A stretch of DNA of 64,000 nt. Source: Paraburkholderia sp. BCC1886 (GTDB lineage: Bacteria > Pseudomonadota > Gammaproteobacteria > Burkholderiales > Burkholderiaceae). Positions within the stretch are counted from its first letter, which is position 1, and every line of letters starts with the position of its first letter. Below the pieces are notes generated by a model. It ran no database searches and had not been told where the DNA came from. It was given only the letters and a program-made list of their open reading frames with translations. The DNA lies in the NCBI RefSeq assembly GCF_900996245.1, contig NZ_CAAJGK010000096.1:310001-374000 (forward strand). The letters run 5' to 3'. Both the position numbers and the translations under genes were made by a program. Positions 8,433 through 16,279 of the stretch are shown piece after piece.

Positions 8433-9587
8433 ATGGGCGTGTTGAGCGGTGTACGTGTGCTGGAATTCGAGGCGATCGGGCCGGGGCCGTTTGGCACCAT
8501 GTTGCTCGCCGACATGGGTGCCGATGTCGTGCGAATAGACCGCCCGCTGCCACCCGAGGACTTGGGCCCTAAAACGAATGGCAGGCGCGCGGACGTCACG
8601 GGTCGCGGGCGTCGCTCGGTTACGCTCGATCTCAAACAGCCGCGGTCTGCCGAAGCCGCACTCCATCTGATCGAGCGCGCCGACGTGGTGATAGAAGGCT
8701 TCCGGCCCGGCACGATGGAACGTCTGGGCCTGGGTCCGCAGGCTGCGCTGGAACGTAACCCCAAACTCGTCTACGGCCGCATGACCGGCTGGGGGCAGAC
8801 GGGTCCGCTGGCGCAGTGCGCCGGTCACGATCTCAACTACATCGCGCTGTCCGGCGTGCTGTCGGGCATCGGTCGCGCGGGCGAAGCGCCGGTGCCTCCG
8901 CTCAATCTGGTCGGCGATTATGGCGGCGGCGGAATGTTGCTCGCTCTGGGCGTGGTTGCCGCGCTCTTCAATGTGCAGCGCGGCGGCAAGGGGCAGGTCG
9001 TGGACGCCGCCATGGTCGAGGGCACGGCGCAACTCGGCTCGGTGATCTGGGGACTGCTCGCGTCGGGTAACTGGCAGGAGGCGCGCGGCAGCAATCTGCT
9101 CGATGGTGGAACGCCCTGGTATGACAGCTACCGCACGCGTGACGGCGGCTACATGTCGGTGGGCGCGGTGGAGTCGCGCTTCTACGCCGAACTGCTCGTC
9201 AAGCTCGGACTCGCAAATGCGGGTTTGCCCGCGCAGCACGATCGTAGCGGTTGGCCGGTATTGCGCGAGCGCTTTGCAGCGGCATTTCTCACCCGTACGC
9301 GGGACGAGTGGTGTGCGCTGTTCGACGGCAGCGATGCGTGCGTGGCGCCGGTACTGAGCTTCTCCGAGGCGCCGGCGCATCCGCAACACCGCGCCCGCGG
9401 GAGTTTTGTCGAAGTCGCCGGCGTCGTGCAACCCGCGCCCGCGCCGCGCTTTTCGGCGACGCCGTCCACGATTGCGAGCGCGGCTCCGCAACGCGGCGAG
9501 CATGGGCTCGCGGCGCTACAAGACTGGGGTTTCGATGAGTTGGCGCTTGCCGGCCTGCGGGAGCAGGGCTTGGGGTATCGGGGATAA
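8433..9587 (+). CDS. alpha-methylacyl-CoA racemase-type CaiB/BaiF protein
   Basis: A 384-residue family III CoA-transferase-fold protein. It matches the alpha-methylacyl-CoA racemase signature: GHDLNYIALSGVL with His132, followed by PLNLVGDYGGGG with Asp162, the His/Asp pair that performs proton exchange in the racemase. It would interconvert 2R- and 2S-methylacyl-CoA so that stereospecific dehydrogenases can act. The ATG at 8433 follows AACGGAGGCGCC. It has its own upstream dyad and sits at the 3' edge of the + strand gene set. A true CoA-transferase function remains possible. The stop codon lies inside the first unit of a 13-bp tandem repeat. Confidence 0.85.
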   Translation: MGVLSGVRVLEFEAIGPGPFGTMLLADMGADVVRIDRPLPPEDLGPKTNGRRADVTGRGRRSVTLDLKQPRSAEAALHLIERADVVIEGFRPGTMERLGLGPQAALERNPKLVYGRMTGWGQTGPLAQCAGHDLNYIALSGVLSGIGRAGEAPVPPLNLVGDYGGGGMLLALGVVAALFNVQRGGKGQVVDAAMVEGTAQLGSVIWGLLASGNWQEARGSNLLDGGTPWYDSYRTRDGGYMSVGAVESRFYAELLVKLGLANAGLPAQHDRSGWPVLRERFAAAFLTRTRDEWCALFDGSDACVAPVLSFSEAPAHPQHRARGSFVEVAGVVQPAPAPRFSATPSTIASAAPQRGEHGLAALQDWGFDELALAGLREQGLGYRG

Positions 9588-9631
9588 GTCGCGGGGATAA
9601 GTCGCGGGGATAGGTCGCGGGGATAACTCGC
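9580..9631 (+). repeat. four 13-bp repeats spanning the racemase stop codon
   Basis: Four units of GGGGATAAGTCGC occupy 9580-9631, the third and fourth each with changed bases. The first copy contains the TAA stop of the racemase gene (9585-9587), so the array looks like a repeated gene end. Confidence 0.85.
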
Positions 9632-9676
9632 GCAGGCGTTGCCTCAGTGGCAACGTGGTGTATTTCAGTTACTCCA

Positions 9677-9856
9677 CGGCACACCCAACGGCACACCCAA
9701 CGGCACACCCAACGGCACACCCAACGGCACACCCAACGGCACACCCAACGGCACACCCAACGGCACACCCAACGGCACACCCAACGGCACACCCAACGGC
9801 ACACCCAACGGCACACCCAACGGCACACCCAACGGCACACCCAACGGCACACCCAA
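9677..9856 (+). repeat. 15-copy 12-bp minisatellite CGGCACACCCAA
   Basis: Fifteen perfect contiguous 12-bp units run from 9677 to 9856. A sixteenth, degenerate unit (CGGAAAACCCGG) leads straight into the terminator hairpin at 9864. The array is between converging operons. It is open in several frames, which creates spurious TPNG/HTQR/AHPT repeat peptides, but no ribosome site or gene is evident. Confidence 0.95.
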
Positions 9857-9863
9857 CGGAAAA

Positions 9864-9889
9864 CCCGGCCGCGCGGCCGGGTCCTTTTT
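9864..9889 (+). terminator. rho-independent terminator after the racemase gene
   Basis: The stem CCCGGCC (9864-9870) pairs with GGCCGGG (9875-9881) over the loop GCGC and is followed by TCCTTTTT. It would end + strand transcripts before the converging SDR gene. Confidence 0.85.
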
Positions 9890-9941
9890 GCACTTGCCGA
9901 TTAACCCCAGCCGATTAACCCCGGCCGATTACCGGAGCCGA

Positions 9942-10766
9942 TTACTGCAGATTGCCCGCTACCGCGATCGTCTGACCGGTGATGTAGTTCGACTCCGGCG
10001 AGCAGAACAGATACACGCCGCCCGCCGCCTCTTGCGGCGTGCCGCCGCGGCCAAGCGGGTTGCGCTGCGAGTGCATTCTGAGCGCCTCGGCATTGACGCC
10101 CACGCGAATGTCGCGGCCATCGATTTTCACGGTCGAGCCGGCGTCGGCATCGGTCATGGTCATGCGCGTATGAATCAGCCCGAACGCCACGCAATTCACG
10201 TTGACGTTGAAACGCCCCCATTCGCGGCTGAGCGCGCGCGTCATACCGATCACGCCCGCTTTGGCCGACGAGTAATTCATCTGCCCGGCATTGCCGTTGA
10301 GCGCCGAGGTCGACGAGATATTGACGATCTTGCGATACACCTCGCGGCCGGCCTCCTTATCGGCGGCATGCAACGCTTTTATATGCGGATAGGCGGCGCG
10401 CAGAATGCGGAACGGCGCGGTCATATGGCAGTCGATGATGGCGTACCACTGTTCGTCCGTCATTTTCTGAACGACGTCGTCCCACGTGTAGCCCGCGTTG
10501 TTGACGATGATGTCGATGCCGCCAAACGTGCCCATCGCCGCGCCGATGAAGCGCTCCGCAAAGTCGGGCGCGCTCACGTTGCCGACGCAGGCAACCGCGT
10601 CGCTACCCATCTTTTTCACGGCTTCGACGGTTTCGTATGCCGGTTCTGCGTCGAGGTCGTTGATGACCAGTCGCGCACCCTCGCTCGCCAGTTTTTCCGC
10701 GATTGCGCGGCCGATACCGCGGCCCGAACCGGTAACCAGTGCTACCTTGCCTTCAAGTTTTCCCAC
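9942..10766 (-). CDS. SDR oxidoreductase, probable 3-hydroxyacyl-CoA dehydrogenase
   Basis: A 274-residue classical short-chain dehydrogenase. The nucleotide-binding loop TGSGRGIG spans residues 12-19, NNAG is at 89-92, and the catalytic set is Ser152, Tyr165 and Lys169. Asp37 in VINDLD favours NAD(H) over NADP(H). It is the last gene of the minus operon starting at 16080, 27 bp after a MaoC gene. With the MaoC pair it could supply the hydratase and 3-hydroxyacyl-CoA dehydrogenase steps, the same pair of activities fused in peroxisomal multifunctional enzyme 2. That assignment is inference from context; FabG-type reduction is the alternative. Confidence 0.88.
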   Translation of the reverse strand: MGKLEGKVALVTGSGRGIGRAIAEKLASEGARLVINDLDAEPAYETVEAVKKMGSDAVACVGNVSAPDFAERFIGAAMGTFGGIDIIVNNAGYTWDDVVQKMTDEQWYAIIDCHMTAPFRILRAAYPHIKALHAADKEAGREVYRKIVNISSTSALNGNAGQMNYSSAKAGVIGMTRALSREWGRFNVNVNCVAFGLIHTRMTMTDADAGSTVKIDGRDIRVGVNAEALRMHSQRNPLGRGGTPQEAAGGVYLFCSPESNYITGQTIAVAGNLQ

Positions 10767-10793
10767 GTTACTGTCTCCTTCATTGAACCTGAT

Positions 10794-11213
10794 TTAGATG
10801 ATTGCAATGACTGCATCGCCGACGACACGTGTGTCGCCATACTGATTCCGGGTTTGAATCTCGACTTTCACGCGTGATTCGCCGTGGGTTTCGAACTTGT
10901 CGACGACCTGACCGCAGCAGGTAATCTGGTGGCCCAGATGCGTGATACCGACGAAGCGCACGGCGAATTGCCGTAGTTGCCGCGGATCGACCCACTCGGT
11001 GAGTAACCTGCCGAGATACGCCATGGAAAGCATGCCGTGTGCAAAGACATCGGGCATGCCGGTGCGGCGCGCGAAGTCGAGATCGATATGCACGGCGTTG
11101 TGATCGCCCGATGCCCCGGCGAACAGCGCGAGGGTGGTGCGGTCGATCGGCGGAAGTGCCAGCGGCGGCAGCGTGTCGCCAATCTGGATGGTGTCGAAGC
11201 GCAATACGTTCAT
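10794..11213 (-). CDS. MaoC-type (R)-hydratase, catalytic hotdog subunit
   Basis: A 139-residue hotdog protein of the MaoC dehydratase family. The hydratase-2 catalytic pair is visible as Asp37 and His42 in SGDHNAVHID. The start at 11213 (MNVLRFD) is chosen rather than the longer upstream frame because it begins at the family's first beta strand and leaves a 13-bp gap to the preceding gene. The neighbouring 146-residue hotdog protein lacks this motif, so the two probably form a heterodimer like mycobacterial HadAB or steroid-pathway MaoC pairs. Expected reaction: hydration of enoyl-CoA to (3R)-hydroxyacyl-CoA. Confidence 0.87.
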   Translation of the reverse strand: MNVLRFDTIQIGDTLPPLALPPIDRTTLALFAGASGDHNAVHIDLDFARRTGMPDVFAHGMLSMAYLGRLLTEWVDPRQLRQFAVRFVGITHLGHQITCCGQVVDKFETHGESRVKVEIQTRNQYGDTRVVGDAVIAII

Positions 11214-11226
11214 TCGCAGTCTCCGG

Positions 11227-11667
11227 TTAGCCGTTGCGCTGCACGAGCACGCTGCGCAAATCGGCGACATGCTCCCCATGCTGGTTGGTCACACGCGTCT
11301 CGCGCACCACGAAGTCGAGCGCACCGCCTTTTTTGTCGTAGATGTCGGCGATACGGCACTCGAATCGCAAAACATCGCCTGCATAAGCGAGCCGGTGATA
11401 GGTGAACGACTGCTCGCCATGCAGAATGCGGGCAACCTGTATGCCGATTTCGTCACGCCAGCGTTTGTCGGGCTGCTCCAGCTCCAAAGAGAACAGGAAG
11501 GTGGGCGGCAAGGGCAGATTCGGGTGCCCGGCGTCGCGTGCGGCTGCTTCGTCGAAGTAGATCGGGTTGGTTTCGCCAATGGCCTTGGCGAAAAAACGCA
11601 GGCGCCCCGCCTCGGCTACGGTAGAGAAGCCCGGCAAGATCTTGCCGATATGTTGTTTGTCGATCAT
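11227..11667 (-). CDS. MaoC N-domain hotdog protein, non-catalytic partner
   Basis: A 146-residue protein of the FAS1-type dehydratase/MaoC N-terminal group. The conserved stretch GETNPIYFDEAAARDAG is present, but the Asp-x4-His catalytic motif of its neighbour is not. ATG 11667 is preferred because GGAG lies 8 nt before it; the GTG at 11676 overlaps that ribosome site. It lies 28 bp after the thiolase and 13 bp before the catalytic hotdog gene. It is therefore read as the substrate-binding partner in a two-subunit enoyl-CoA hydratase. Confidence 0.85.
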   Translation of the reverse strand: MIDKQHIGKILPGFSTVAEAGRLRFFAKAIGETNPIYFDEAAARDAGHPNLPLPPTFLFSLELEQPDKRWRDEIGIQVARILHGEQSFTYHRLAYAGDVLRFECRIADIYDKKGGALDFVVRETRVTNQHGEHVADLRSVLVQRNG

Positions 11668-11695
11668 CTCAGGCACTCCGTCGAGAAGCGCGCCA

Positions 11696-12880
11696 TCACG
11701 CGGCCTTGTAGATGGTCGTTACGCATGCGCCGCCCAGCCCGAGGTTGTGCGCGAGTGCGACCTTTGCGCCCGGGACCTGGCGCTGGTCGGCGCTGCCGCG
11801 TAACTGATGGGTCAATTCGTAGCATTGCGCGAGGCCGGTGGCGCCCAGCGGATGGCCTTTGGAAAGCAGGCCGCCCGACGGATTCACGACCCATTTGCCG
11901 CCGTACGTGTTGTCGCCGTCGTTCACGAGTTTTTCGGCCTCGCCTTCGCGACACAGACCGAGTCCTTCATAGGTCAGCAACTCGTTCTGCGCGAAACAGT
12001 CGTGCAACTCGATCACGTCGATATCTTCGGGGCCGACTCCGGCTTGCTCGTAGGCGAGCTTCGCGCCCGAGCGGGTCATGTCGAAACCGACCACGCGAAT
12101 CATGTCGCGGCTGTCATACGTGCTGGGCTTGTCGGTCGTGAGCGACTGGCCGGCAATCGACACGTTGGTGCGAAGCCCGCGGCGCCGTGCAAACGACTCG
12201 GACACCACGATGGCCGCGGCCGCGCCGCAAGTCGGCGGGCAGGCCATCAAACGGGTGAGCACGCCTTCCCAGATCATCGGCGAAGCCAGCACGTCTTCCG
12301 GTGTCACGACATTGCGGAACAGCGCTAGCGGATTGCGCGCCGCGTGTTGACTGGCCTTTGCACGAATCTTCGCGAAGGTCTCGAGTTTGGTGCCGTATTT
12401 CTTCATGTGCGCGAGACCCGCGCCGCTGAACTGCCGGATCGCGCTCGGCAGATCCGTCCGGTCCACCAGTTCGTCGACCAGTTTCAGCGCTCGCTCGAGC
12501 GCCGGCGCGCGATCGCTCCATTTCGACGACAGCGCGCCTGGCTGCATGAATTCGAAGCCCACCGCCAGCGCGCAATCCACTACGCCGCTCTGCACCGCCT
12601 GACGCGCGAGGAACAGCGCGGACGAACCGGTTGCACAGTTGTTGTTGACGTTGATGACCGGCACCCCGGTCATCCCTACGCGGTAGAGCGCTTTCTGTCC
12701 GCAGGTGGAGTCGCCGTAGACATAGCCGGCATAGGCCTGCTGGACATCTTCATAGGCGACGCCCGCGTCGGCGAGCGCCTGACGTACGGCACCGGCGCCC
12801 ATGATGTCGTAGGTATCGCTAGTACCCGGCTTGCTGAACGGAATCATGCCGACACCGGCGACGAAGACTGGACGTGTCAT
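11696..12880 (-). CDS. SCP-x/lipid-transfer-type thiolase (copy 2)
   Basis: A 394-residue paralogue of the thiolase at 3775-4962, colinear with it along its whole length. Cys82 lies in NNNCATGS, followed by LHDCFAQNE and SKGHPLGATG. It follows the second acyl-CoA dehydrogenase by 32 bp, the same order as in the + operon, so the acyl-CoA dehydrogenase/thiolase pair was duplicated as a module. Differences cluster in the middle (residues about 115-150), which may reflect different acyl chains. Expected role: thiolytic cleavage of the 3-ketoacyl-CoA made by the SDR. Confidence 0.9.
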   Translation of the reverse strand: MTRPVFVAGVGMIPFSKPGTSDTYDIMGAGAVRQALADAGVAYEDVQQAYAGYVYGDSTCGQKALYRVGMTGVPVINVNNNCATGSSALFLARQAVQSGVVDCALAVGFEFMQPGALSSKWSDRAPALERALKLVDELVDRTDLPSAIRQFSGAGLAHMKKYGTKLETFAKIRAKASQHAARNPLALFRNVVTPEDVLASPMIWEGVLTRLMACPPTCGAAAAIVVSESFARRRGLRTNVSIAGQSLTTDKPSTYDSRDMIRVVGFDMTRSGAKLAYEQAGVGPEDIDVIELHDCFAQNELLTYEGLGLCREGEAEKLVNDGDNTYGGKWVVNPSGGLLSKGHPLGATGLAQCYELTHQLRGSADQRQVPGAKVALAHNLGLGGACVTTIYKAA

Positions 12881-12912
12881 CTATATGCTCCTGCTGGGTT
12901 GGAATGGTCGGG

Positions 12913-14052
12913 TTACAACTTGCGGGCGATCAGCTCGCGCATGACTTCGCTGGTGCCGCCGTAGATGCGCGTGACGCGCGCGTCCGCGAAAGCGCGCGCC
13001 ACCGGATATTCGAGCATGTAGCCGTACCCGCCGTGCAATTGCACCATGTCGTCGAGCGCGCGCCCGAGCGATTCGGTGGCGAACAGTTTGGCGATGGCGG
13101 CTTCTTCGAGCGTGAGGCGCCGGCTCATGTGTTCGGCGAGGTAGTGGTCGACCAGCACGCGCACCGCGGTTGCCTGGGCCTTGATGTCGGCCAGCTTGAA
13201 TTTGGTGTTCTGGAAGTCCCACACGGTCTGATTGAAGGCGCGCCGGTCCTTCACGTAGTTCAACGTGTGTTCGAGGCAGGCTTCGAGCTTGGCCGCCGCG
13301 CCGATCGCGATCGACAGGCGTTCCTGCGGTAACTCGCTCATCAGATAAGCGAAACCCTGACCTTCTTCGCCTAGACGGTTGGCGACGGGCACGCGGACGT
13401 TGTCGAAGAAAAGTTCGGCGGTGTCCTGGCCGTGCATGCCGACTTTCTCCAGCTTGCGACCGCGCCGGAAGCCTTCGCGCGTGGCTTCCACCACGATCAG
13501 GCTGACACCTTTGGCGCCCGCGGCGGGGTCGGTCTTGCACACGACGATGATCAGGTCGGCGTTCAGGCCGTTGCTGATAAACGTCTTGCTCCCGTTGATC
13601 ACGTAGTCGTCGCCGTCCCGTACCGCGGTGGTGCGCACCGATTTCAGGTCGCTGCCGGTGCCGGGTTCGGTCATCCCGATAGCGAGGATGGTTTCGCCGG
13701 TGCAGATGCGTGGCAGCCAGCGCTGTTTCTGTTCCTCGCTGCCGGTGCGCGCGATGTACGGCGCGATGATGTCCGAATGCAGGCTGAAGCCCGGGCCGCT
13801 CAGGTTAGCGCGGTTCATCTCCTCGTTGATTACCGCGGCGTGGCCGAAGTCGCCACCCCCGCCGCCGTATTCGGTGGGCAGCGTGACGCACAGCAGGCCC
13901 TCGCGGCCGGCCTTGAGCCAGGTTTCCCGATCGACGCGGCCGGCGCGGTCCCACTCGGCCTGCTTCGGCAGACATTCACGGTCGAGAAAGCGGCGCACCG
14001 TGGTGCGCAACATTTCGTGGTCGTCGCGAAAAACGGTTCGATTGATTTGCAT
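12913..14052 (-). CDS. acyl-CoA dehydrogenase, LCAD-like (copy 2)
   Basis: A 379-residue enzyme, the same length as copy 1 at 2596-3735 and very similar throughout. It has TEPGTGSDLKSVRT, LPQERL with the candidate catalytic Glu at about 244, and QLHGGYGYMLEYP. The start at 14052 (MQINRTVF) aligns with copy 1; an in-frame extension to 14112 is not used. It follows the acyl-CoA ligase gene by 84 bp in the minus operon. As in copy 1, GGT replaces EGT near the C-terminus, so both belong to the long-chain/isovaleryl structural class. Confidence 0.92.
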   Translation of the reverse strand: MQINRTVFRDDHEMLRTTVRRFLDRECLPKQAEWDRAGRVDRETWLKAGREGLLCVTLPTEYGGGGGDFGHAAVINEEMNRANLSGPGFSLHSDIIAPYIARTGSEEQKQRWLPRICTGETILAIGMTEPGTGSDLKSVRTTAVRDGDDYVINGSKTFISNGLNADLIIVVCKTDPAAGAKGVSLIVVEATREGFRRGRKLEKVGMHGQDTAELFFDNVRVPVANRLGEEGQGFAYLMSELPQERLSIAIGAAAKLEACLEHTLNYVKDRRAFNQTVWDFQNTKFKLADIKAQATAVRVLVDHYLAEHMSRRLTLEEAAIAKLFATESLGRALDDMVQLHGGYGYMLEYPVARAFADARVTRIYGGTSEVMRELIARKL

Positions 14053-14136
14053 GACTGAATTCCAAAGATGGATGGACCCGGCCGATGGCCGAGGCAGGTC
14101 CCGACGCAGCACTTCGCGCGGGACTTCGCATACGCG

Positions 14137-16080
14137 TTAGCGCAGACGGGCGATATGCGCGGCCGGTTCGGCGTGATAGAGCAGGTCGATGAGCGGTGCG
14201 CGGCGTGCGCGGCTCACTGCCTGGTTTACGTAACCCTTTTCGGCGATTTCGTTGGCGTCGATGGATGGCGGTTCGGCCATCAACAGCACACGCTCGATGG
14301 TCATGCTCGCGCCGCCGCCGACCTGCGTGGCAAGCCGGTCGCGCAACGCTGCGACGACGAGCGGATGCTCGACCAGCGCCGCGGCATCCAGTTGCTCCAG
14401 TTCGGGCGCGAGCCGCCGGCACGCAGCCACGTTCGGCCACGCGAGCGCGGCGAGGTAATCGTGGTCGTGGCCGCAGATGACGGCGTCCGCAATAAGCGGC
14501 GCGCAAGTGTCGAGCAAGCCGATGCGCACCGCGCCGGTCCGGACCCACGTGCCGTTGCCGAGCTTGAAGTCTTCGACCAGCCGCCCGGCGAACAGCAGGC
14601 CCTGGCCGGGGTCCGTCGGGTCGACGAGGCGCACGGCGTCGCCGAGCCGGAAAAAACCTTCCTCGTCGAAGGCGGCGGCGTTCAGACTAGGGTTGCCCAG
14701 ATAACCGCCGAAGACGTTCGCGCCGCGCATACGGATTTCGTAGCGGCCGTCGTCCCCCGCGAGCGGCAGCAGTTTGATTTCCGAGCCAGGCACCGGACCG
14801 CCGAGGTTGCCGAGTTCGCTCGAAGGACGGCCGCAGTACGTGCCCATACCACTGGTCTCGGTGCACGCAAGGCCGGTGGAGAAAACGATGCGTTGGCCGA
14901 TGGTTTGCACGGCAACCCGCTGGATGCGATGCCATACCGCCGCGGGCAGGCTCGCGCCGCCGTAGCCGAAATACTGCACGTCGGCGAACAGACTGCGGGC
15001 GAGCGCCGGATCGCGTTCCAGTTCACCCGCCAGCACGGCCCATGCGGACGGCACGCTGGTGAACACGGTAGGCGACACATCGCGCAGATTGCGCACGGTC
15101 CGCTCGATCAGGCCCGGCAGCGGCCGGCCGTCGTCGATATGATGCGCGGCGCCGAACTGGATGGAGCGCCCGAGGTTCAGCACACCGCCGAGGCCGTGGT
15201 GCCACGGCAGCCAGTCGAGAAAGACCGGTTGCGAATCGAGCAGCCACGCCAGGTTGTCGGCGTAATAGCAGGCGACCGCCTTGAAGTTGCTGTACGTAAG
15301 CGGCACCCCTTTGGGCACACCGGTCGAGCCCGACGTGAACAGCACGCGTACGGTGTCGCGCTGGCCGATGGCGGCGTGTGCGTTGGCGACGGCGGCGCTT
15401 CGCGCGGCCGTCAGTTCCGTGTCTCGCAACGTGGCCCACGCGTGCAGCGGGTGACCTGCAATCGTGGCGCCGGTGGCGTGCTGTACGGTGATGACCGGCG
15501 CGCTCGCGTGGCCGCTGGCCGCGATGGCCGACAGCGCACGTTCGAACTGGCCCGCGTCCTGAACGAACAGCGCCGCCGGCGGCACCAGGTCGAGCACGCC
15601 TTTGAGCCGCGCGAAATCCTTGCTGAGGAGCGCATACGCAGGCGACACGGGTGCAGTGGGAATCCCCACGTATTCGGCTGCCAGCAGCAGCACCGCCTGT
15701 TCGATCGAGTTGCCGGACAGCAGCATGAGCGGACGGCTCTGGCCGAGTCCCATTTCCAGCAGCGCCGCCGCGACGCTTTGCACTTGCCGCCACAGCTCGC
15801 ACCAGGTGATAGAGCGCCATTCGCCGTTCACGTCGCGTTCGCGAAACGCCGTTCTCGCGCCGCGCGCTTCCGCCCAGCCGGGGATGAAGTCGGCGAAGCT
15901 TTGCTCGGCCACGTTGGGCGGCGAACTGGCCGAACGCAGAATTAACGTGCCGTCTGGACGGCGCTCCACGACAGGGCGACGCTCGGGAAAGCGGGCCGGA
16001 CGGTACGGCGCTTCCGGGCGCTTTGGGCTGCCGTTCTCCTTGCATTGATCACTACACTCGCCAGTGTTAAGCGGGGTCAT
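14137..16080 (-). CDS. feruloyl-CoA-synthase-like acyl-CoA ligase
   Basis: A 647-residue AMP-forming ligase that would activate a carboxylic acid with ATP and CoA. The P-loop-like motif FTSGSTGVPKGVPLTYSN lies at about residues 245-262. The C-terminal segment EDFKLGNGTWVRTG is characteristic of the feruloyl-CoA synthase branch. The start at 16080 has AAAGGAGA upstream; 76 in-frame residues before it look non-coding. It is first in the minus operon, so activation is coupled to the dehydrogenase, thiolase, hydratase and SDR genes behind it. The substrate acid is not identified, and similarity to feruloyl-CoA synthase does not prove an aromatic substrate. Confidence 0.88.
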   Translation of the reverse strand: MTPLNTGECSDQCKENGSPKRPEAPYRPARFPERRPVVERRPDGTLILRSASSPPNVAEQSFADFIPGWAEARGARTAFRERDVNGEWRSITWCELWRQVQSVAAALLEMGLGQSRPLMLLSGNSIEQAVLLLAAEYVGIPTAPVSPAYALLSKDFARLKGVLDLVPPAALFVQDAGQFERALSAIAASGHASAPVITVQHATGATIAGHPLHAWATLRDTELTAARSAAVANAHAAIGQRDTVRVLFTSGSTGVPKGVPLTYSNFKAVACYYADNLAWLLDSQPVFLDWLPWHHGLGGVLNLGRSIQFGAAHHIDDGRPLPGLIERTVRNLRDVSPTVFTSVPSAWAVLAGELERDPALARSLFADVQYFGYGGASLPAAVWHRIQRVAVQTIGQRIVFSTGLACTETSGMGTYCGRPSSELGNLGGPVPGSEIKLLPLAGDDGRYEIRMRGANVFGGYLGNPSLNAAAFDEEGFFRLGDAVRLVDPTDPGQGLLFAGRLVEDFKLGNGTWVRTGAVRIGLLDTCAPLIADAVICGHDHDYLAALAWPNVAACRRLAPELEQLDAAALVEHPLVVAALRDRLATQVGGGASMTIERVLLMAEPPSIDANEIAEKGYVNQAVSRARRAPLIDLLYHAEPAAHIARLR

Positions 16081-16184
16081 TGACGCGTGTCTCCTTTGCT
16101 TCGCTGCACGCCGACGCGCGCAGCAGCATTCTGGTTGTGCGGAATGTGCCGCCCGAAAGCGGGGGCGGCGACTTCTCGATTCGT

Positions 16185-16229
16185 AGGATAGGGTGGTACG
16201 CGCTCGGAGAAACCACCCGAGTCGGGTAG
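16185..16229 (-). promoter_or_regulatory. 17-bp dyad plus TATCCT -10 before the ligase operon
   Basis: CCACCCGAGTCGGGTAG (16213-16229) is the same dyad as at 2483. On the minus strand TATCCT (complement of 16185-16190) begins 31 nt from the dyad centre. An extra inverted half-site GGGTGGT is at 16191-16197. This drives the operon from 16080 leftward. Confidence 0.62.
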
Positions 16230-16279
16230 CGAATGCGGGAAAGCGCTGAAATGGCGCGGCCATAAAGGGCCATTGATGC

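Noticed and set aside
9677..9856. Possible CRISPR array
   Set aside because: The units are 12 bp, contiguous and without spacers, so it is a simple tandem repeat.
9639..10877. 412-codon + frame with TPNG repeats
   Set aside because: It is a read-through of the 12-bp minisatellite and terminator into the antisense of the SDR gene, with no ribosome site or domain.
14068..15945. 625-codon + frame opposite the acyl-CoA ligase
   Set aside because: It is antisense to a ligase with intact adenylation motifs and has no domain of its own.
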